From: Hyphomicrobiales bacterium
Lineage (GTDB): Bacteria > Pseudomonadota > Alphaproteobacteria > Rhizobiales > JAKSCL01
DNA: 33,755 nt
Assembly: GCA_022360615.1 (NCBI GenBank)
Contig: JAKSCL010000183.1
Coordinates: 1-33,755 of the forward strand
Direction of reading: 5' to 3'
The notes under the pieces: generated by a model
Told to the model about the DNA's origin: nothing
What the model saw: the letters and a program-made list of their open reading frames with translations, nothing else
The model's database searches: none
Position numbers and translations under genes: made by a program
In this document: positions 26,887-33,755 of the stretch, one piece after another
How the letters are laid out: the number at the start of each line of letters is the position of its first letter
Position numbering within the stretch: the first letter of the stretch is position 1

Positions 26887-27507
26887 ATGAGTCAATACAC
26901 GGAGAATGCTTCACAAAATTTTTTGGATGCAATTGCCCAGGTTGCTCCGGGCAAGCACGAGCGCACAGTCACGCTCGGCGAGATTCTCGATCGGCTGGAC
27001 GAGCGCGCCTACGGCTTGCTGTTTCTGCTGCTCGCCCTGCCATGTTTGGTGCCTGGCCTCCCAGGAGCTCAGCTTTTCGCCGCGGCGATCCTTGTTTTGT
27101 CGGTCCAACTCCTCTTTGGACGGCGTGAACCTTGGCTTCCGCAACGGGTCCTAAACATAAGACTGTCAAGCCAGTCTGTTGCACGCATGATTTCCTTCGC
27201 TCAGCGCCGGTTGAGATGGATTGAACGTCTCTCTCGACCGCGGTTCGGAGCGTTCAGCACCGGGCTAGGCGAGCGCATTGCCGCTCTGTTCGTGTCAATC
27301 GCGGCACTCGCTGTCATGATGCCGATAACAAACACAGTCCCGTCTGTCGCAATTACGTTGATAGCAATCGGACTTGTTCAGCGCGACGGACTTCTATGTC
27401 TGACCGGATGTATTGTCGCTTCGGTATGGACGGTCGGGCTCGTCTTCACTGGATGGAGCTTAGCCGCCGGCGCAAGCTGGCTGACAGACGGTAACGCCAT
27501 CGGCTGA
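26887..27507 (+). CDS. ExoD-family exopolysaccharide synthesis-associated membrane protein
   Basis: TVTLGEILDRLDERAYGLLFLLLALPCLVPGLPGAQLFAAAILVLSVQLLFGRREPWLPQ, ExoD-like. ATG 26887 preferred over track start 26809. Confidence 0.85.
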   Translation: MSQYTENASQNFLDAIAQVAPGKHERTVTLGEILDRLDERAYGLLFLLLALPCLVPGLPGAQLFAAAILVLSVQLLFGRREPWLPQRVLNIRLSSQSVARMISFAQRRLRWIERLSRPRFGAFSTGLGERIAALFVSIAALAVMMPITNTVPSVAITLIAIGLVQRDGLLCLTGCIVASVWTVGLVFTGWSLAAGASWLTDGNAIG

Positions 27508-27792
27508 CTTCGCTTTAGCGCGGGGTGCGATTGACCAGTATACACACTGGTTCCGGCGGAATCCGAGGCAAGTAGCAATAGGCGAGCGGCACCAGTTTGA
27601 CTGGATGCGAGATGCTTGCACAAAGCCGCGTCCGAGACAATTCGCAGCCATTGGGAACAAACGAGATGAAACGCATCCTGATGACCAAGCCGTTGAAACC
27701 TGACATTCGGATCACGCACCACTCATTCAAAAATGCCGATCGCAGCCGGCGCACAATCGGCGGCATATAGTGGACGTACTTTGGAACCGAAA

Positions 27793-27869
27793 TGGCGCGC
27801 CGGGGAAGATTCGAACTCCCGACCCCCAGATTCGTAGTCTGGTGCTCTATCCAGCTGAGCTACCGGCGC
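27793..27869 (-). tRNA. tRNA-Arg(ACG)
   Basis: Minus strand GCGCCGGTAGCTCAGCTGGATAGAGCACCAGACTACGAATCTGGGGGTCGGGAGTTCGAATCTTCCCCGGCGCGCCA; 7-bp acceptor stem GCGCCGG/CCGGCGC, anticodon loop CTACGAA (anticodon ACG), encoded CCA. Confidence 0.95.
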
Positions 27870-28038
27870 CGCAGGCGATAGATGGCGGAAGTCGGCGAAG
27901 CCGAAAGGCCACATCGCGAGGGTCACTCCAATATAGGCTCTTTGAGCCCCATGCAAGGGGCGGCCGGGAGCGTGTCCAGCAAAATTGGGGAACGGTTCGG
28001 CATCCAGGTACGCGACGATTCAAAGACGCAAATCCAAT

Positions 28039-29547
28039 TCACCGACTTTGCCGGCGGGCGCGTTTTGGCTCAAGCTGCACAACCGGATCAGGGATGACAA
28101 TCTGAAAGGTCGCGCCCAATGTGCCGTCGACGAGACGGATCTCGCCGCCATGGGCGCGCACCAGCTCAGATGCAATCGCCAAGCCGAGCCCGGTGCCGCC
28201 CGGCCGGACCGAACCTTTGAACGCCTCGAACAGATTGGCTTTCGCCTTTTCCGGCACGCCGGGCCCCGTGTCGGAGACTTCCGTCGTCACCACGCTGCCC
28301 TCACGCCGCGCGCTGATGGTGATGACATTGCGCCCGGCTTCGCTCCGGCTTTCAGATTCCAGCACCTGGACTGCGTTCCGGACGAGGTTCGTTATCACCC
28401 GAATGAGCTGATCGGGATCGGCATTGATCTCGAGATCCTCCGGCACGAGGTTGTCGAAATGGATGCCTTCCTTGAATTCCAGTCCCGACACGTGACGCAC
28501 GTCCTCGACCATGGGATGGAGCACGAAGACGCGGCGTTCGGGCGGCGCCTCGCTGGCGCTGCCATATTTCAAGGTCGAGGTGCAGAAGTCGATCGCGCGG
28601 TCGAGCGTTGAGAGCAGCTTCGGTGCGAAACGCTGCACCGTGGGATCCGGAACCATGCCAAGCCTGTCAGAGATGAGCTGCGCGGAGGCGAGAATGTTCC
28701 GCAAATCATGGTTGATTTTCGATACGGCCATGCCGAGGGCCGCGAGGCGGCTTTTCTGTTTGAGGGCTGCCTGCAAATCCCTTTGCATGGCGGAGAGTTC
28801 CTCCTCCGCAACGCCGATCTCATCGTCACGACCGCTTGGGACGATCACGCGATCAGGATCCTCGGGCTTTTGCGCGAAGTCCAAAACGCCTTCGGTCAGC
28901 CGCCGCATCGGCCGCACGAGCAAGCGAATAAGAGAGAAGTAGACGAGAGCGGCCGTGATCACCGAAATGATGATGGAAAGCAGGAGGATGTTCACTGAGA
29001 ACCGAAGCATCGCCGCACGCAGCGGGGTGTCCTTCATGACGATCTCGACGAAATCGTCTTCGTTGCCCCCCAATTGACCAACCGCGAGGATGTAGTGACC
29101 ATCCGGCGAAAACAGTGTTTGGAACGCCTCGGTGATCGATTCAACCGCGCCAATGGTGCGTAAATCGACCCGCATATCGATAGAAACCGGCATGTCGGTG
29201 ACAGCAAGCAGCCGCCTCGTATTGCCCCTTTTCACCGCCACCGTCATGGCGCCGACATTTTGAAGGAGCTCCGTCTCCAATTCCGTCGGCAGCATCTGCT
29301 CGGGCGCCGCATCAAGGACAAGGGCGGCAATCTCGGCGGCCGCCAGACGGTCGCGCAACCAGTTGTTCCGGAAATTGGCGATCGAAGGCACATAGATCAG
29401 CACCTCGGCGATCATGACGAAGACGATCGTCAGGCCAAGAAGCTTGCCCGAAAGGCCGGCGGCAAAGCGAACCTGACGCGCGCGGCGTGCGCCGTTTCCG
29501 TTCTCACCGTTCCCGGCGTTTGAGTGATGTTTCGGCGTGTGATCCAT
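28039..29547 (-). CDS. HAMP-domain sensor histidine kinase
   Basis: TM segment, HAMP-like region, H-box MAVSKINHDLRNILASAQLISDRL, N-box NADPDQLIRVITNLVRNAVQVL, G-boxes VSDTGPGVPEKAK and GTGLGLAIASELVRAHGGEI. ATG 29547 chosen over track start 29598. Confidence 0.9.
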   Translation of the reverse strand: MDHTPKHHSNAGNGENGNGARRARQVRFAAGLSGKLLGLTIVFVMIAEVLIYVPSIANFRNNWLRDRLAAAEIAALVLDAAPEQMLPTELETELLQNVGAMTVAVKRGNTRRLLAVTDMPVSIDMRVDLRTIGAVESITEAFQTLFSPDGHYILAVGQLGGNEDDFVEIVMKDTPLRAAMLRFSVNILLLSIIISVITAALVYFSLIRLLVRPMRRLTEGVLDFAQKPEDPDRVIVPSGRDDEIGVAEEELSAMQRDLQAALKQKSRLAALGMAVSKINHDLRNILASAQLISDRLGMVPDPTVQRFAPKLLSTLDRAIDFCTSTLKYGSASEAPPERRVFVLHPMVEDVRHVSGLEFKEGIHFDNLVPEDLEINADPDQLIRVITNLVRNAVQVLESESRSEAGRNVITISARREGSVVTTEVSDTGPGVPEKAKANLFEAFKGSVRPGGTGLGLAIASELVRAHGGEIRLVDGTLGATFQIVIPDPVVQLEPKRARRQSR

Positions 29548-29639
29548 CCTCGGATGCACAATTGCTGTGGACCGTTCTTCAAATGGACAGCCCACCAAGC
29601 GCCGCCGGCAAGCCTCCCGGCAGCTTCAATGAGACTGCG

Positions 29640-31073
29640 TTACCCGAATTTTCTTAGAAACGCCAGTAGGCGCCGAAGGTTAGGGTTGGTAAGGCTCGGC
29701 GTGAAATAGGTGATTGCGGCGCGTTTGGAGATCTCCGAGTAGGTCGGGTAGGGCGAAACGATGCCGGTGAACGCCTTGATGTTGAGCCGCTGCGTGATGG
29801 CAAGCGCCCACATCTGGATGAGTTCGCCAGCCTGCGCACCGACAATGGCAGCGCCCAAGATTCGGCCCCTTTTGTCAGTGATCGCCTTAATAAAACCTTC
29901 AGTGCGCCGCTCCGCCTGAGCCCGGTCGTTCTCCGCATAGGGCCATCGCAGCACGCGGATCGTGCCGTATTGCCGCGCTGCTTCCTCTTCGCTTAGGCCG
30001 ACCCCGGCAATCTCGGGATCGGTGAAGGTCACCCGCGGTACGATACCCGGATCCTCCTTTGCCGACAGGCGGAAGAGAATGGCGCGGATAACCAGCCCCG
30101 CATGATAGTTGGCAAGATGCGTGAACTGCATCCCGCCGGTCACATCGCCGATAGCGAAGACGCGGCCATTTGAGGTCTTCAATCTCTTGTTCACCTCGAT
30201 GCCGTTGTCGGAATAGCGAATTCCGGCCGCCTTCAGGTTCAGGTCCTTGACGTTAGGCCGGCGTCCCGTCGCAATAAGGAGATGCGTGCCCTCGACGCTC
30301 TTACGGGCCTCCTTGTCGTCGTAGACGGCGCGCAAACCGACACCATTTTGTTCCTCAAAGCGGGCGACGCGCGCGCCGGTGATCACATTCACGCCCTCAT
30401 CGGCGAGCCGGCGCAAAACGACTTCAGCCAGTTCCCGGTCTTCTTTTGCGAGCGCTTCTTGCGCTTCAAGCACGGTGACATCGGAGCCAAGCCGCCGGAA
30501 GGCCTGCGCCATTTCGAGACCGATCGGCCCTGCACCGACGATGATCAGATGGCCGATGCGGCGGGTATTGCCGAAAACCGTTTCATTGGTGAAGTAAGGG
30601 ACCTTCTGAAGCCCCTCGATGGGCGGCACGGTTGGAGCTGAGCCTGTCGCGATCACAAAGCGGCGCGCGCGGATGCGGACCTCGCCCGCGGCAACCGTCC
30701 GCCGGTCAACGAACTGCGCTTCGGCTTGGATGACCTGCACGCCAAGCCCAGTGAAGCGCTCAACCGAGTCATTCGGTTCGATTGCGGCAATCACGTCGTG
30801 GATATGCTGGTGAATCTTACCGAAATTAACTTGCATCTGGTCGGCGAAGACACCGAAGTCGGCGCCCGCCGCGATGCTGTGGGCATGTTTGCCCGCAGCG
30901 ATCAACGATTTGGAGGGAACGCAGCCATAGTTGAGACAATCGCCGCCCATTTTCCCCCTTTCAACGAGGACAACAGAGACGCCGAACGCCGCAGCGGCGG
31001 CGGCAACAGACAACCCGCCCGATCCGGCCCCGATCACACAAATATCAGGCCGCAATATTTCGTTTTTTGCCAT
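29640..31073 (-). CDS. FAD-dependent pyridine nucleotide-disulfide oxidoreductase (dihydrolipoamide dehydrogenase/MerA-like)
   Basis: FAD motif DICVIGAGSGGLSVAAAAAAFG, redox-active disulfide GGDCLNYGCVPSKSLI, NAD motif LIIVGAGPIGLEMAQAFRRLG, VFAIGDVTGG. Confidence 0.93.
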   Translation of the reverse strand: MAKNEILRPDICVIGAGSGGLSVAAAAAAFGVSVVLVERGKMGGDCLNYGCVPSKSLIAAGKHAHSIAAGADFGVFADQMQVNFGKIHQHIHDVIAAIEPNDSVERFTGLGVQVIQAEAQFVDRRTVAAGEVRIRARRFVIATGSAPTVPPIEGLQKVPYFTNETVFGNTRRIGHLIIVGAGPIGLEMAQAFRRLGSDVTVLEAQEALAKEDRELAEVVLRRLADEGVNVITGARVARFEEQNGVGLRAVYDDKEARKSVEGTHLLIATGRRPNVKDLNLKAAGIRYSDNGIEVNKRLKTSNGRVFAIGDVTGGMQFTHLANYHAGLVIRAILFRLSAKEDPGIVPRVTFTDPEIAGVGLSEEEAARQYGTIRVLRWPYAENDRAQAERRTEGFIKAITDKRGRILGAAIVGAQAGELIQMWALAITQRLNIKAFTGIVSPYPTYSEISKRAAITYFTPSLTNPNLRRLLAFLRKFG

Positions 31074-31168
31074 GTACCCGTCTTAATCGCACACTGTGAA
31101 GATTCCACTCACCCGCACCTCACGCTAGCGGCCAATCGTCCATGCCGCCACTGTTATGAGGGGAAATC

Positions 31169-32017
31169 TCAGGATGAGGTCGATTGCCGCTCAGCCCGCG
31201 CTTTTAGCCTCTTCACGGCAACCGGTATCAGCGCAAAGACGCCGAGCGCGAAGAAGGCGAAAATGAGGTTGGCGTTGATGAGCGTGGAGGGATCAAAACT
31301 AACGGCGCATGCACCGCTCACACCGTCATATTGTCCGACGCAGACCATGTACTCCGCATATTGGGCTTCAATAACCGTATCGAGACCCGCCCCGACCGCC
31401 GTGAAGGCGACTGTTCCCGGTATAATGCCGATCAAGGTTGCGAACACAAAGGTCGGCAGCCGCACGCCCAAGAGCGCAGGGGCAAGGTTGATGAGCCAAA
31501 ACGGAAAGACGGGAACCAGCCGCAAAAACAGCATGTAGTGGAAGGCATCCTTGTGAAAGCCATCGGCAAGCTTGCCAAGGAAAGGCCCGGCCCGGTCACG
31601 CAGGCCGCTTTCAAACGAGGTCTTCGCGATCAGAAAAATCACGGTCGCGCCGAGGGTGGCGGCAAGAACCGTCAAGGCGCTGCCGAAGACCGTGCCGAAC
31701 AGCAATCCGCCAGCGACAGTGATGGCCACCGCACCGGGCAGCGAAAGCGCAACGGCCGCGAAATAAATTGCGAAATAGGCCAGTACGGCGAGAAGCAGGT
31801 TCTCGGCAACGAAGGCCGACAGAGCGTAATTGTTGAGGACGATCGACTCGTAGGAAAGATAGCGCACCAGCCCGCTCTGCCAAACGCCAAACATAATCGC
31901 GACGACGAGCGCCAAGGGGCCCCAACGCCTCCAGCGTGCCGCCTTGCCGGGCTCATTGCGCTCACGCACCGGCGATCCCTCTCCATCCGGCAAAACAACC
32001 CAATCCTGTTGCGACAC
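31169..32017 (-). CDS. TVP38/TMEM64 (SNARE-associated/DedA-like) family membrane protein
   Basis: ALSLPGAVAITVAGGLLFGTVFGSALTVLAATLGATVIFLIAK and LRLVPVFPFWLINLAPALLGVRLPTFVFATLIGIIPGTVAFTAVGAGL are characteristic. Confidence 0.88.
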   Translation of the reverse strand: MSQQDWVVLPDGEGSPVRERNEPGKAARWRRWGPLALVVAIMFGVWQSGLVRYLSYESIVLNNYALSAFVAENLLLAVLAYFAIYFAAVALSLPGAVAITVAGGLLFGTVFGSALTVLAATLGATVIFLIAKTSFESGLRDRAGPFLGKLADGFHKDAFHYMLFLRLVPVFPFWLINLAPALLGVRLPTFVFATLIGIIPGTVAFTAVGAGLDTVIEAQYAEYMVCVGQYDGVSGACAVSFDPSTLINANLIFAFFALGVFALIPVAVKRLKARAERQSTSS

Positions 32018-32372
32018 GCGTCATTCCTTTCATCAACACTGCGTATCACCTAACTGGGAAAGGTTGCTAAGATTAAAGCAAACCCTCACCTATCTGTGAT
32101 TTTTCCTTATTCGCCCGTGTAACCGCGTGATCTGCCCAGCCCTTACGCGATCAACTCTTTCGTTGACGGGTTTGCTTGCTGTTTCTATAGACAGTGCTCA
32201 GCGCCGACGGGTGAAATAGACCGCTCGCGCTTTATTTGTTTTACCAGCGCGATTGCGACGAACCGCAAACCCTTTTGATCCGCCCGCACAGCGTCAGAAG
32301 CCGTGCGCGACACAGGGCAGGAAAAGGGGCGAATACCGTTCCAAAGCGCTGTAACCGATTTGGAGAAAGCTC

Positions 32373-32507
32373 GTGAAACGCACCTACCAACCGAGCCGGC
32401 TCGTCCGCAAACGCCGTCATGGTTTTCGGGCACGCAAAGCCACACAAGGCGGGCTCAAAGTCCTTGCCCGCCGCCGCCAGCGCGGACGGAAGCGCCTGTC
32501 CGCCTAA
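32373..32507 (+). CDS. rpmH: 50S ribosomal protein L34
   Basis: GTG-start 44-aa [47 protein letters not shown]; too short for the ORF track. Confidence 0.97.
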   Translation: MKRTYQPSRLVRKRRHGFRARKATQGGLKVLARRRQRGRKRLSA

Positions 32508-32536
32508 AGGGTTGCCGTATTACGTTTTTGCGTCCC

Positions 32537-32911
32537 ATGGAAACGCTGAAGCGAAGACGGGAGTTTCTTGCCGCCGCAAAAGGCGAGAAGGCGGCAACAC
32601 CAACCGTCGTTCTTCAAGCGCGCCGCCGCGCTCCTGGAGAAGAAACACCTGCGCGGCTTGGTTTCACGGCAACGAAAAAGCTTGGTAACGCCGTCGAACG
32701 TAACCACATCAAACGGCGATTGCGTGCGGCCGCACGGCTTGTTGCAGAAGAACATGCACGCCCTGGATGCGATTATGTGCTGATCGGACGCGTGGCAACG
32801 GGCGAAGCGCGCTTCAGCAAGCTCGTATCGGACTTGACCGGCGCGTTCAAAAGGGTGAACACGGGACTTGATAGGGCAGGTTCGCCCGAAATGGGCGCTG
32901 CCGTTGCGTGA
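32537..32911 (+). CDS. rnpA: Ribonuclease P protein component
   Basis: METLKRRREFLAAAKGEKAATP... ARLGFTATKKLGNAVERNHIKRRLRAAAR (RNR-type motif); directly downstream of rpmH. ATG 32537 rather than track start 32303. Confidence 0.95.
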   Translation: METLKRRREFLAAAKGEKAATPTVVLQARRRAPGEETPARLGFTATKKLGNAVERNHIKRRLRAAARLVAEEHARPGCDYVLIGRVATGEARFSKLVSDLTGAFKRVNTGLDRAGSPEMGAAVA

Positions 32912-32999
32912 CGGCCGGAAAGGCGGAAGCGTTCGACGAAACAGTCCACGTGCGATGGTCACGCAGAAAAGGGCTTATAAAGGGGATAAGCGCGGTCAG

Positions 33000-33755
33000 A
33001 TGTCCGAATATCGCAACTACGCCATCGCGATGGTTCTTTCTGTCGCCGTGCTTTTCGCCTGGCAGTATTTCTATCAACAGCCGCTGATCGAACAGGAACG
33101 GGCGCGTCAGGAAGCGATACAGCAGCAGCAGCAAATTCAGGCGGAACAGCAAACGCAAACGGGCATACCCGCTCCGCAAACGCCGGACGGTGTTCAGACG
33201 CCGACTGTCGCGCCAGGCGCGGCAACCGCTCCAACAGGTGTCCAAATACCGCCAGCCACCCCCGGCGTTGCCTTGCGCGAAGCCACCATCGCCGCGACCG
33301 AGCGGATCACCATAGACACAGCGGAGCTTTCCGGTTCGATCAATCTGACAGGCGCGCGGCTTGACGATCTGCGCCTGAAGGAATTCCGCGAAACCGTCGA
33401 CCCTGACAGCCCGATCATCACGCTCCTCTCACCGACCGGCGCAAGCAATCCCTATTTCATCGAAACAGGCTGGGTCGTCGCCCAGGGCACGGAATTGACG
33501 ATGCCCGGCCGCGAAACGGTGTGGCAGGCCGAAGGCGCTTCGACCCTGACCGAGACGCAACCCGTCACGCTTGTATGGGAAAGCCCGGAAGGTCTCGTCT
33601 TCCGGCGCACAATTTCGGTCGACGACCATTACCTCTTTACTGTCGAACAGCAGGTCACGAATCGCACGGGCGAGGCCGTGACACTGTTTCCCTACGGTCT
33701 GATCTCGCGGCACGGCACGCCGGAGACCACGCCTTTCTTCATCCTGCATGAAGGC
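33000..33755 (+). CDS. yidC: Membrane protein insertase YidC, 3'-truncated by window end
   Basis: MSEYRNYAIAMVLSVAVLFAWQYFYQQPLIEQERARQEAIQQQQQ..., periplasmic domain ...ITLLSPTGASNPYFIETGW...; gene order rpmH-rnpA-yidC. Absent from the ORF track because it runs off the window. In-frame upstream ATG at 32955. Confidence 0.93.
   Translation, partial: MSEYRNYAIAMVLSVAVLFAWQYFYQQPLIEQERARQEAIQQQQQIQAEQQTQTGIPAPQTPDGVQTPTVAPGAATAPTGVQIPPATPGVALREATIAATERITIDTAELSGSINLTGARLDDLRLKEFRETVDPDSPIITLLSPTGASNPYFIETGWVVAQGTELTMPGRETVWQAEGASTLTETQPVTLVWESPEGLVFRRTISVDDHYLFTVEQQVTNRTGEAVTLFPYGLISRHGTPETTPFFILHEG

Noticed and set aside
27508-27870. Possible integration site at tRNA-Arg
   Set aside because: No integrase and no duplicated tRNA 3' end (attL/attR) could be found in the window.
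1-33755. CRISPR arrays, insertion sequences, toxin-antitoxin or phage-defence modules
   Set aside because: Looked for regularly spaced repeats, transposase motifs and defence-type gene pairs; none supported by the sequence.

Overview
This window looks like alphaproteobacterial chromosome (GC-rich; family identities are by motif and pattern recognition only, no database search). Left to right: (1) about 1-15.3 kb, a Wzx/Wzy-type exopolysaccharide locus: initiating sugar transferase (5'-truncated by the window), glycosyltransferases, two CelD/FemAB-like GNAT proteins, O-antigen ligase/polymerase, a Wzc/GumC-like co-polymerase whose kinase P-loop looks degenerate, an Asp/Glu-racemase-like protein, a NodB-type polysaccharide deacetylase, a GH10 endoxylanase with a Tat-like signal, and a Wzx flippase. 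(2) 15.3-22.3 kb, an MFS (GPH-like) transporter and a complete branched-chain amino-acid-type ABC system (SBP, LivG, LivF, LivH, LivM). (3) 22.5-27.5 kb, a cold-shock gene followed by a partly AT-rich, loosely packed accessory stretch (small membrane protein, outer-membrane beta-barrel, HxlR regulator, diacylglycerol-kinase-like protein, ExoD-like protein) with an internal 80-bp duplication. (4) tRNA-Arg(ACG), histidine kinase, FAD/NAD disulfide oxidoreductase, TVP38-like membrane protein, and rpmH-rnpA-yidC (yidC truncated by the window end). The most unexplained signal is a ~270-bp structured element with ~30-bp imperfect terminal inverted repeats and a long internal foldback, filling the livF-livH junction. 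No CRISPR array, intact transposase, or clear novel defence system was seen.
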